The notes below the pieces were generated by a model. It saw only the letters and a program-made list of their open reading frames with translations. It did no database searches and was not told the origin of the DNA. Of a stretch of DNA of 64,000 nt, positions 51,294-59,103 are shown one piece after another; the stretch's first letter is position 1; the number at the start of each line of letters is the position of its first letter. Made by a program: the position numbers and the translations under genes. Origin of the DNA: Actinacidiphila glaucinigra (GTDB taxonomy: Bacteria > Actinomycetota > Actinomycetes > Streptomycetales > Streptomycetaceae). The stretch covers positions 1-64,000 of the forward strand of contig NZ_FZOF01000016.1 in NCBI RefSeq assembly GCF_900188405.1. Reading direction: 5' to 3'.

Positions 51294-51321
51294 GTCTCAC
51301 TGTCCTGCCCGAAAGTCTCAC
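51294..51321. promoter_or_regulatory. GTCTCAC direct repeat in the flavoprotein/AraC divergent promoter
   Basis: AACGTCTCACTG and AAAGTCTCACCG share the core GTCTCAC (51294-51300 and 51315-51321) spaced exactly 21 bp, two helical turns, as AraC-type sites usually are. It lies in the short gap between the two divergent genes, so the regulator may act on both. Confidence 0.5.
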
Positions 51322-51322
51322 C

Positions 51323-52246
51323 GTGGACTCTGTCAGCCGACTGCTGCGCCTGGCCCGGCTCAGGGCCGACCTCGACAAGCGCTGCCTGCTCGGGGCCGGC
51401 ACCAGGATGGAGGTGCCGACCCACGGCGAGCGGGAGGCGCCCTTCCACGTGCTGCTGGAAGGCACCTGCCGGCTGCAGGTGGGCACGGTCCTGCTCGACC
51501 TGCGGCCCGGCGACGTGGTGATGATCCCGAGCGGCGCCCCGCACCGGGTGATCACCGACGGCAAAGGCGACCAGGTGGGGACGGCGGAGGCGGCCGGCGA
51601 CGCCTTCGTGACCACGCGCAGCGAGCACGGCGCGGAGCCGGTCATCGACCTGTTCTGCGGGCACTACACCTTCGACGCCGGCACGGGCTCACTGCTGTTC
51701 TCGAGCCTGCCGGACCCGGTGCACGTGTCCTTCGGGCAGTCGGCCGAGAGCGACGAGGTGCTGCGCATGCTCAGCGCCCTCATGCGCGGTGAGGCGCGAC
51801 GTGAGGGCGAGGGCACCGCGGCGATCCTCTCCGCCCTGTGCACCGTGCTGCTGGCGATGGTGCTGCGCACCGCGCGGGGCGACACCACGCGGAGCACCCT
51901 GTGGACCGCGGCGGCCGACGGCCGTATCGCGTCGGCAGTGGAGGGCATGCTCGACGACCCCGGAGCGGACTGGACGATCGAACGGCTCAGCCGCACGGCC
52001 GCCATGTCCCGCGCCACCTTCCTGCGCCACTTCACCCGGGACACCGGGACGACCGTGGGTGTCTTCCTCACCCGGGCACGGCTGATGGCGGCGGCGGAAC
52101 TGCTCGCCACCACCGATGCCACCGTCGCGGCCGTCGCCGGCCAGGTCGGCTACTACTCCGAGTCCGCGTTCTCCCGGGCCTTCCGGGCCCACCTCGGCAC
52201 GACCCCCGCCCGCTTCCGGCGCGAGAACTCGCTGCGCGGGGCGTGA
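51323..52246 (+). CDS. AraC family transcriptional regulator with cupin domain
   Basis: A 307-residue regulator. The N-terminal cupin sensor domain (about 10-130; PFHVLLEGTCRLQVGTVLLDLRPGDVVMIPSGAPHRV) is followed by a linker and a C-terminal AraC pair of helix-turn-helices (IERLSRTAAMSRATFLRHFTRDTGTTVGVFLTRAR and VAGQVGYYSESAFSRAFRAHLGTTPARFRRE). The start GTG 51323 places the cupin at the usual distance; the frame also opens upstream at ATG 51248 next to the flavoprotein start. Probably an activator of the divergent flavoprotein gene. Confidence 0.9.
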   Translation: MDSVSRLLRLARLRADLDKRCLLGAGTRMEVPTHGEREAPFHVLLEGTCRLQVGTVLLDLRPGDVVMIPSGAPHRVITDGKGDQVGTAEAAGDAFVTTRSEHGAEPVIDLFCGHYTFDAGTGSLLFSSLPDPVHVSFGQSAESDEVLRMLSALMRGEARREGEGTAAILSALCTVLLAMVLRTARGDTTRSTLWTAAADGRIASAVEGMLDDPGADWTIERLSRTAAMSRATFLRHFTRDTGTTVGVFLTRARLMAAAELLATTDATVAAVAGQVGYYSESAFSRAFRAHLGTTPARFRRENSLRGA

Positions 52247-52444
52247 CGGGTCCGGCGTGATCGTGTCCGCGGTCGCGTCCCGTCCATGCGGACGATCACC
52301 CCGCGCCCGCCTGCGCCGCGCAGGGAGGTGAGCGGCGGAGTCCGCCTCGGCCGAATGCGCCGGGCACGGGTTCCTCGGTCCAGGGGCCGTCCCGTGCCGC
52401 CGCCCCGCGGCAATTCCCTTGCCGCGGCCACGTCCGCCCATTAT

Positions 52445-52457
52445 CGTCAAGCTGACG
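52445..52457. promoter_or_regulatory. Inverted repeat before pnuC
   Basis: CGTCA-AGC-TGACG lies 19 bases before the pnuC start and just before the AGGAGG-type ribosome site (ATTGGAGG), so a protein bound here would block transcription or, as RNA, hide the ribosome site. It could be an operator of an NAD-metabolism repressor. The identity of such a regulator is not shown. Confidence 0.4.
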
Positions 52458-52475
52458 TTTATTGGAGGTCGTCCC

Positions 52476-53132
52476 GTGGCTCTCGCGGATGTGCTCGCCC
52501 CTCTCCAGCAACCGCTGTTCACGCTGCTGGACACCCCCGTCAGCTGGGTGGAGGTCCTGGGCTTCGGCAGCGGTGCCCTGTGCGTGTGGCTCGTGGCCCG
52601 CCGGCACATAGCCAACTGGCCCGTCGGCATAGCCAACAACCTCTTCTTCATCCTGCTGTTCGGCGGTGCCGGACTCTACGCGGACGCCGCCCTGCAGATC
52701 GTCTACGTGGTGCTGGCGGTGTACGGCTGGTGGTCCTGGGCCGCCGCAGGACCGGCCGCCGGGCGGCTCGCTGTCAGCCGGACGGACCGGCGCACCTGGG
52801 CGGTGCTGGCCCCGGCGACGGCGGTCGCGACCGTGCTCCTGGCCGTACTGCTGGACCGGGCCACCGACTCCACGGTGCCCTTCTGGGACGCGCTCACCAC
52901 CGCGCTGTCGCTGGCCGCCACCTACGGCCAGTGCCGGAAGAAGATCGAGTCCTGGTACCTCTGGATCGCCGCCGACCTCGTCTACATCCCCCTGTACGCC
53001 TACAAGGGCCTCTACCTGACCTCGCTCCTCTACGCGGGCTTCCTGCTGCTGTGCCTGGCCGGCCTGCGCGGCTGGCGGGCCGAGTTCACCGCCCGTACGA
53101 GCACGACGACCCGGATGGAGGCCGTGGCGTGA
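52476..53132 (+). CDS. pnuC: Nicotinamide riboside transporter PnuC
   Basis: A 218-residue membrane carrier with about seven helices. The family's NR-binding signature is visible (NWPVGIANNLFFILLFGG, YVVLAVYGWWSW, and ESWYLWIAADLVYIPLYAYKGLYLTSLLYAGFL at the C-terminus, containing the conserved W-x3-A-x6-Y). It imports nicotinamide riboside, whose phosphorylation by NadR (the next gene, GTGA overlap) traps it. GTG 52476 follows GGAGG. Likely regulated by the inverted repeat just upstream. Confidence 0.95.
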   Translation: MALADVLAPLQQPLFTLLDTPVSWVEVLGFGSGALCVWLVARRHIANWPVGIANNLFFILLFGGAGLYADAALQIVYVVLAVYGWWSWAAAGPAAGRLAVSRTDRRTWAVLAPATAVATVLLAVLLDRATDSTVPFWDALTTALSLAATYGQCRKKIESWYLWIAADLVYIPLYAYKGLYLTSLLYAGFLLLCLAGLRGWRAEFTARTSTTTRMEAVA

Positions 53133-54232
53133 GCGAGTTCGACCACGGGCTGGTGCTCGGCAAGTTCTACCCGCCTCACGCCGGCCACCACCACCTCGTC
53201 CGCAGCGCCGCCGCGCGGTGCCGCAGGCTCACCGTGCTGGTCTGCGCCTCCGCCGTGGAGTCCGTCCCCCTCGCGGAGCGCCTCGCCTGGATGCGCGAGG
53301 TGCACCCGGAGGCGGGCATCGACGTCGTCGGCGCCGTGGACGACATACCCGTCGACTACACCGACCCCGCCGTCTGGGACGCCCACATGGCGGTCTTCCG
53401 GGCCGCCGTCCCGGACCCCGTCGACGCCGTCTTCACCTCCGAGCCGTACGGGCAGGAACTCGCCCGCCGCTTCGGCGCGGCGGCGGTGACGGTGGACCTG
53501 CGCCGTACGGCACACCCCGTCTCCGGTACGGCCGTCCGCGAGGACCCCGTCGCCTGCTGGCACCACCTGGCCGCACCGGTACGGGCGGCCCTGGCCCGCC
53601 GGGTCGTGGTCGTCGGCGCGGAGTCGACCGGCACCACGACCATGGCCCGCGCCCTCGCGGAGCACTACCGGGCGCGCGGCGGGGTGTGGGAGGCGACGCG
53701 CTGGGTGCCCGAGTACGGGCGCACCTTCAGCGAGGAGAAGCACGCGCGGCTGCAGGCGACCCGGCCGGAGGCCACGTTCGACGAAGTCACCTGGGACTCG
53801 GATGAGTTCGAGGTCATCGCCGAGCGCCAACTCGCCGATGAGGACGCCGCCGCGCGGACCGGGTCACCGGCCTTGTTCTGCGACACCGACGCCATGGCCA
53901 CGACCATCTGGCACGAGCGCTACATGGGCGGCCGCAATCCCCGCGTGGAGGCCGTCGCGGCCCGGGGTCGGCAGCACCTGTGGCTGCTCACCGACGACGC
54001 CGGGGTGCCCTTCGAGGACGACGGACTGCGCGACGGCGAGCACCTGCGCTCCTGGATGACCGGCCGCTTCCGCACCGAACTCACCCGCCGCGGCCTGCCG
54101 TACGTGGTGCTCACCGGCCCGCACGAACAGCGGCTGCGGACGGCCGCGACCGCCGTCGACGCGCTGCTGGCCCGCGGCTGGGGGTTCACCGCGCCGCTGC
54201 CGGAACGGGGCGGTCTCCCCACGCGGCTCTGA
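53129..54232 (+). CDS. nadR: NadR-type NMN adenylyltransferase / ribosylnicotinamide kinase
   Basis: A 367-residue bifunctional enzyme that phosphorylates nicotinamide riboside and adenylylates NMN to NAD+. The N-terminal nucleotidyltransferase half begins GLVLGKFYPPHAGHHHLV (the GKFxPxHxGH motif) and includes a SGTAVREDP segment (ISSTxxR-like). The C-terminal kinase half begins VVVVGAESTGTTTMARALAEHY (P-loop). It lacks the DNA-binding domain of enterobacterial NadR. It overlaps pnuC, forming a complete nicotinamide riboside salvage pair. NAD supply would serve the NAD-linked enzymes of the locus, but I see no direct link. Confidence 0.94.
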   Translation: MSEFDHGLVLGKFYPPHAGHHHLVRSAAARCRRLTVLVCASAVESVPLAERLAWMREVHPEAGIDVVGAVDDIPVDYTDPAVWDAHMAVFRAAVPDPVDAVFTSEPYGQELARRFGAAAVTVDLRRTAHPVSGTAVREDPVACWHHLAAPVRAALARRVVVVGAESTGTTTMARALAEHYRARGGVWEATRWVPEYGRTFSEEKHARLQATRPEATFDEVTWDSDEFEVIAERQLADEDAAARTGSPALFCDTDAMATTIWHERYMGGRNPRVEAVAARGRQHLWLLTDDAGVPFEDDGLRDGEHLRSWMTGRFRTELTRRGLPYVVLTGPHEQRLRTAATAVDALLARGWGFTAPLPERGGLPTRL

Positions 54233-54558
54233 CGCGGCGACGGCCGGCCGGGCGGCGGGCTCACCACCGGCTCCGTCATGCCGGGCGACATGGGGGCCGC
54301 GAGCAGGCCCGTTCGGCTCGCGCGACTGGCGGCGATCGCCCCGGCCGCGTCGCGGATCGACGGCGCCGGGGGCATCGACGCCGGAGCCGTCGCCCGGCCC
54401 GGGCCGGCGGTGTTCGAAGTGCCCGCCCCGCAGGCGTCCCTGGCGCTCTGACCTGGGCATGTGTACAGCCGAACGGCATTGTCAGTGATCGCGGATATGT
54501 TCATTGCCATCCCGCCGATGTGGCGCGGAATACCCCCTGCTGCACAGGAGATGGCGCG
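54233..54558. other. Gap before the MoxR-vWA operon
   Basis: No gene. The last 100 bases (about 54450-54540) are lower in GC and carry the likely promoter of the five-gene operon. Confidence 0.5.
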
Positions 54559-55062
54559 TTGTCAGACTGGGAGAAATCGAGCACGGCCCGGGTGACGGCA
54601 CCCGCGCGGCCGCGCAAGCTCGCCAAGGTACCGTTCGTCGAACTGGCCGACGGACGCCTGCAGGGCGTGGTGTCCAGCGGCTCGGACATCGAGCGGGTCT
54701 ACGTCTCGTCGGTCGCCGCCGGCACCTACGCCTACACCTGCAGCACCAACAACAACCGGCCCTGCGGCGGCGCCCGGGGCGGCTTCTGCAACCACATACG
54801 GGCCCTGATCGTCGAGGCCGTGCTCCAGTACGGGGCCGAGCGCGTCTCCCGCTACGTCAAGGCGGAGAGCGCGAGCGGCGAGGCGGACGCGCAGAGCATC
54901 ACGGCCGCCATGACGAGCGCGCGCCCGTCGCCCGGCGACAAGCAGGCCGCGGCGCCGGTCTTCAGCCGGTTCCTGCGCCACCTCGCCTACCTGGAACTCG
55001 CCCCCACCACGGCCCCGCTGCCGGAGATGCAGTGGTTCCCGCCGACCAGGGCGGTGGCGTGA
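54559..55062 (+). CDS. SWIM-type zinc-finger protein, first gene of MoxR-vWA operon
   Basis: A 167-residue soluble protein that begins at TTG 54559, eight bases after CAGGAG; no ATG or GTG gives a sensible N-terminus in this frame. The middle holds a Cys/His cluster, YTCSTNNNRPCGGARGGFCNHIRALI, which matches a SWIM-type zinc-binding layout (CxCx(n)CxH). It is the first gene of a five-gene run in which most neighbours overlap by one to four bases. It resembles YehQ of the E. coli yeh cluster in kind. A nucleic-acid or protein-binding role is likely; nothing more is known. Confidence 0.75.
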   Translation: MSDWEKSSTARVTAPARPRKLAKVPFVELADGRLQGVVSSGSDIERVYVSSVAAGTYAYTCSTNNNRPCGGARGGFCNHIRALIVEAVLQYGAERVSRYVKAESASGEADAQSITAAMTSARPSPGDKQAAAPVFSRFLRHLAYLELAPTTAPLPEMQWFPPTRAVA

Positions 55063-56450
55063 TGCGCACCGACCTGCTCGCGGAAGCCCTCCCCGGGCTC
55101 GACGAGGCCCTGGCGGCCGTCGACGCCTTCGACGCCACGCTTGTCGGCGGACTGCTGCGCCCGCAGCCGGCCCAGACCGCCGGGCTGACGGAACTCGTCC
55201 ACGCCGTCGCGGGGACGCCGCTGGCCGCGCGGGTCGCCGAGGCTGCCGAGAAGGCGGCGGCAGGCGCGGCGAGCGAGGACCACCTGGTCGTCCTCGCCGC
55301 CGCCCGCACCGCGCTGCTCGGTGCCGCCCACGATGCGCTCACGGCGCGGATCCAGGAGGCGACCGGCCGCCCCCGCGGCGACGACAGCGTCCCGGAGCCC
55401 GAAGACTGTCAGGCGCCGAACCTGCAGGCCGCCGCCCGCTCCTGGCTGTCCGACCTGGCCCGCTCCGGCTGGCAGGGCATCGACCACGACCTGGTGTCCG
55501 GCGCGGCACAGATCGTGTCCGCGATGCTGCCCGACCCGGCGCTGCGCCGCCTGGCCACACTCCTCGACGGCTTCGCCGCCGAACTCGCCGCCTCGTGCCC
55601 CGGCGCCACGATGGAGCGGTTCCCCGTACGCCGCTGGGCCGACCTGTGGTCGCGCGGGATGCTGCTGACGCTGCCCGGCGCAACCGCCGCGCCCGTCTTC
55701 GGGACGGCGACGGGCCGCCTCCTGCCCCTTGGTGTCGACCTGCAGGAGCACGCCACCGCCGTACAGGCCCAGGTCCACGCGGTGTTCGAGCCCGCGGACG
55801 GCACGGCGGTCCGCCTGGTGCGTGCCAGTGTGTCGGTGCCCAAGCCGGACACAGTCGTCGGCGCCGGACTGTGGCAGCTGCTCCGCCCGCACATGTCGCT
55901 GCTGGCGGCCGTCAGCGAGGGCCGCTCCATGGACCTCACCGGCATGCCGGTCACCGCCGAGGGCGACCTGCTCTGGAGCGACGCGCAGGCGCAGGCGGGG
56001 GAGCCCGCTGACGCCTTCGCCACCGCGCGCGTCGCGCTGCCCACCGCCGTCGACCCGGCCGTCGCACCCTTGGACCGGCACCCGGCGCGCATCGCCGTAC
56101 CGGTCTTCCTGGAGGGCTACGCGGCCGCGACCGACGACCGCGCGGTGACGTTCACCGTCGCCGAGCAGGCCCTCGCCGTCGACACAGACCGCGTCCCGGC
56201 CGCCGGGCCGCTCACCCCCGAGGCGGTCGCGGCGTCGGGCGCCTGCATCGCGCTGCTCCGCTGGGACGACGGCGCGTACCGGGTGCAGCCGCTGGCCGTC
56301 GAGACGACGGTGCGGAAGAAGGCCGTCACCGTCCACGCCGGGGCATGGGCGGGCGGGACGACCGACAAGAACGGCGTCAAGGCCGAGAAGGCCGCCACCG
56401 ACGCCGTGGACGTCCTGCGGGAACGCGCAGGAAGGCTGCTGCGCAAATGA
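55062..56450 (+). CDS. Unknown protein of the MoxR-vWA operon (462 aa)
   Basis: A 462-residue soluble protein with no signal peptide or membrane helix and no motif that I recognise. It starts at ATG 55062 overlapping the SWIM stop (GTG 55059 is a possible alternative) and its stop overlaps the next ATG. The N-terminal third is helical and Ala-rich, the middle includes DLWSRGMLLTLPGATAAPVFG and beta-rich segments, and the C-terminal part contains alternating strands. Genes of similar size and place occur in related MoxR-vWA operons. The overlap implies that it functions with its neighbours. Confidence 0.75.
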   Translation: MRTDLLAEALPGLDEALAAVDAFDATLVGGLLRPQPAQTAGLTELVHAVAGTPLAARVAEAAEKAAAGAASEDHLVVLAAARTALLGAAHDALTARIQEATGRPRGDDSVPEPEDCQAPNLQAAARSWLSDLARSGWQGIDHDLVSGAAQIVSAMLPDPALRRLATLLDGFAAELAASCPGATMERFPVRRWADLWSRGMLLTLPGATAAPVFGTATGRLLPLGVDLQEHATAVQAQVHAVFEPADGTAVRLVRASVSVPKPDTVVGAGLWQLLRPHMSLLAAVSEGRSMDLTGMPVTAEGDLLWSDAQAQAGEPADAFATARVALPTAVDPAVAPLDRHPARIAVPVFLEGYAAATDDRAVTFTVAEQALAVDTDRVPAAGPLTPEAVAASGACIALLRWDDGAYRVQPLAVETTVRKKAVTVHAGAWAGGTTDKNGVKAEKAATDAVDVLRERAGRLLRK

Positions 56451-57907
56451 CCGAACAGACCACCGGGCAGACCACCGGGCACACCGATGGCGCCGACGGC
56501 ACCGACGGGCCTCCCGTCGCCGACCCCCACGACAACCGCCGTCAGGTCCTGTACTGGCGCCTGCTCGCCCGGCTCTTCGACCGCGAGGAGCAGGCCACTC
56601 TGGAGTCGGCGAGCCTCGCCGTCGTCGAGGACATCGGGCTGCCGCCCGCGCTGCTGGACCCGCAGGCCTCGGTCGACTCCATCGTGCAGCGCCACCCGGA
56701 TCTGGCCGCCGAGTTCGACGGCCTGATGACGCCGGAACCCGAGCCTGAGGACGGCGCACGCGACCACGCCGCCGAGGTCCGCCGCGCCGCGCTGGTGTCG
56801 AAGGTCCTGCTCAACGTCTTCGCCTCCGGCTCCGGCACCGTCACCGCCGGGCAGCTGGCACGCTGGCAGTCCGACGCGGGCTGGCTGGAACGCGCGCTGG
56901 GCTGCCGCCCCGGCGAGCTGCGCGGCGGCCGCGCCGGGGGACGTATGGCAGGCCCCGGCGTCAGCCCGACCGGCACCGGCGGCGGGGGCACCACCCCCGA
57001 CCTCAGTCGGCTGATCCCGGCGATCGGCCCGGAACTCGGCGCGATCGAGGCCGACCTCGTCAAGCGCATGCATCTGCGCGAGGTCCTGGCCGACCCCAAG
57101 CTCGCCGCGCAGCTGACCCCGAGCATGTCGCTGATCGAGCAGCTCCTGCGGGACAAGAACAACCTCTCCGGCGTCGCCCTGGCCAACGCCAAGTCCCTGA
57201 TCCGCCGCTTCGTCGACGAGGTCGCCCAAGTGCTCCGCACGCAGGTCGAGAAGGCCTCGGTCGGCGCGATCGACCGCTCGATCCCGCCCAAGCGGGTGTT
57301 CCGCAACCTCGACCTCGACCGCACCATCTGGAAGAACCTCACCAACTGGAGCCCGGAGGAGCAGCGGCTGTACGTCGACCGCCTCTACTACCGGCACACC
57401 GCGCGCAAGACGACGCCCCAGCGGCTGATCGTCGTCGTGGACCAGTCGGGCTCGATGGTCGACTCGATGGTCAACTGCACCATCCTCGCCTCGATCTTCG
57501 CGGGGCTGCCGAAGGTGGACGTCCACCTCATCGCGTACGACACGCAGGCGCTCGACCTCACGCCCTGGGTCCACGACCCCTTCGAGACCCTGCTGCGCAC
57601 CAAGCTCGGCGGCGGTACCGACGGCACGGTCGCCATGGCGCTCGCGCAGCCGAAGGTCGCCGAGCCCCGCAACACCGTCGTCGTGTGGATCTCCGACTTC
57701 TACGAATGGCGGACCGAGCAGCTGTTCGAGAGCATGACCGCCCTCCACCGCTCGGGGGTCAAGTTCATCCCCGTCGGGTCGGTGACCAGCTCCGGCCGCG
57801 GCAGCGTCAACCCGTGGTTCCGGGAGCGCTTCAAGGACCTCGGCACGCCGGTGATCTCCGGCCACATACGCAAGCTCGTCAACGAGCTGAAGACGTTCCT
57901 CGCCTGA
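56447..57907 (+). CDS. von Willebrand factor A domain protein of MoxR system
   Basis: A 486-residue protein. The N-terminal half is helical with a Gly-rich linker (about 160-180), and the C-terminal half is a vWA domain whose metal-ion-dependent adhesion site reads VVDQSGSMVDS (DxSxS), with the later threonine and aspartate in GGGTDGT and WISDF. The MIDAS is therefore complete. MoxR ATPases and vWA proteins act together as chaperone-like or metal-insertion machines. It starts at ATG 56447 overlapping the preceding stop and is followed by the ATPase after 77 bases, the only gap in the operon. Confidence 0.88.
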   Translation: MTEQTTGQTTGHTDGADGTDGPPVADPHDNRRQVLYWRLLARLFDREEQATLESASLAVVEDIGLPPALLDPQASVDSIVQRHPDLAAEFDGLMTPEPEPEDGARDHAAEVRRAALVSKVLLNVFASGSGTVTAGQLARWQSDAGWLERALGCRPGELRGGRAGGRMAGPGVSPTGTGGGGTTPDLSRLIPAIGPELGAIEADLVKRMHLREVLADPKLAAQLTPSMSLIEQLLRDKNNLSGVALANAKSLIRRFVDEVAQVLRTQVEKASVGAIDRSIPPKRVFRNLDLDRTIWKNLTNWSPEEQRLYVDRLYYRHTARKTTPQRLIVVVDQSGSMVDSMVNCTILASIFAGLPKVDVHLIAYDTQALDLTPWVHDPFETLLRTKLGGGTDGTVAMALAQPKVAEPRNTVVVWISDFYEWRTEQLFESMTALHRSGVKFIPVGSVTSSGRGSVNPWFRERFKDLGTPVISGHIRKLVNELKTFLA

Positions 57908-57984
57908 GCGCCCCCGGGCAGTCCAAGACACCGCAAGGCAACCCAGGTAGCCCGAACAACCCCACCACGCCCGAAAGGCCCCTC

Positions 57985-59103
57985 ATGTCCGACCTGTTGC
58001 GCGCCCCCGCAGAGACCAAGTACGCCGAGGAACTGGACTGGCTGGAGTCGGTCGACGACAACCCCAAGCCGTTCTCCTGGCGTCTGTCGCCCAAGATGGT
58101 CCGGCTGTTCATCCTGGGCTCGGAGCCCTCCGACGGCCTGGACCGCGAGATCTCGCAGAAGTGGTTCGGCGACCGCAGCTTCGTCGAGCGCTCCATCGTC
58201 ACCCTCGCATCCGACCGCGGCCTGCTGCTCATCGGCGACCCCGGCACCGGCAAGAGCTGGCTCGCCGAACTCCTGTCCGCCGCCATATCCCGCAACTCCA
58301 CACTCGTCGTCCAGGGCACGGCCGGCACCACCGAGGACCACATCAAGTACTCCTGGAACGTGTCCATGGTCATCGCCAAGGGCCAGTCGCGGGGTTCGAT
58401 GATCCCCTCACCGATCATGACGGCCATGGAGACCGGCGCCATCGGCCGCTTCGAGGAGCTCACCCGCTCCACCAGCGACGTCCAGGACGCGCTGATCTCC
58501 ATCCTCTCCGAGAAGTACATCTCCGTCCCCGAACTGGACGGCGACAGCGACAACATCGTCTTCGCCAAGCCCGGCTTCTCGATCATCGCCACCGCCAACA
58601 GCCGCGACCGCGGCGTCAACGACCTGTCCTCCGCGCTCAAGCGCCGCTTCAACTTCGTCCGCATCCCGGTCGTGACGAACAAGAAGAGCGAGGCGGAGAT
58701 CGTCCGCTTCCGCACCGAGGAGCTGCTGCGCCGCCACCAGATAGAGCTGGACGTGCCGCCGACCCTGCTCGACGTGCTGCTGCAGAGCTTCGCCGACCTG
58801 CGCGCCTCGGCCGCAGCGGCCGGCAGCGACGACGAGAAGCTGGAGTCGGCCCTGTCCACCGCCGAGCAGATCGGCGTGCTGGAGGACTCCATCCTGCACA
58901 GCAACTTCTTCGGCGAGCGTGCCCTGACCGCCCGCACCCTGGCCTCCTCGCTCGTCGGCTCGCTGGCCCGGCGCGAGCCCGAGGACCTGGCGATTCTCAA
59001 CAAGTACCTGCACGGGGTCGTCGAGCCGCGCAGCAAGGACGAGGGGGGCGCTTGGCCGGAGTTCCTGGAGGGCGGCCGCGACGCGATCGCCACCCTGTCA
59101 TGA
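57985..59103 (+). CDS. MoxR-family AAA+ ATPase
   Basis: A 372-residue AAA+ ATPase. Walker A is LLIGDPGTGKS. The Walker B-like stretch is GRFEELTR, with Phe-Glu-Glu in place of the usual Asp-Glu; the sensor-1 asparagine is in IIATANSRDRG, and an arginine finger region is ALKRRFNFVRIP. This form resembles the YehL branch of MoxR proteins. Start ATG 57985 has GAAAGG upstream. It probably remodels or activates the vWA protein and the DUF5682 partner; its stop overlaps the next start. Confidence 0.88.
   Translation: MSDLLRAPAETKYAEELDWLESVDDNPKPFSWRLSPKMVRLFILGSEPSDGLDREISQKWFGDRSFVERSIVTLASDRGLLLIGDPGTGKSWLAELLSAAISRNSTLVVQGTAGTTEDHIKYSWNVSMVIAKGQSRGSMIPSPIMTAMETGAIGRFEELTRSTSDVQDALISILSEKYISVPELDGDSDNIVFAKPGFSIIATANSRDRGVNDLSSALKRRFNFVRIPVVTNKKSEAEIVRFRTEELLRRHQIELDVPPTLLDVLLQSFADLRASAAAAGSDDEKLESALSTAEQIGVLEDSILHSNFFGERALTARTLASSLVGSLARREPEDLAILNKYLHGVVEPRSKDEGGAWPEFLEGGRDAIATLS

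Noticed and set aside
52247..52475. Riboswitch before pnuC
   Set aside because: Only a simple 13-base inverted repeat is present; no conserved riboswitch fold could be drawn in this short leader.
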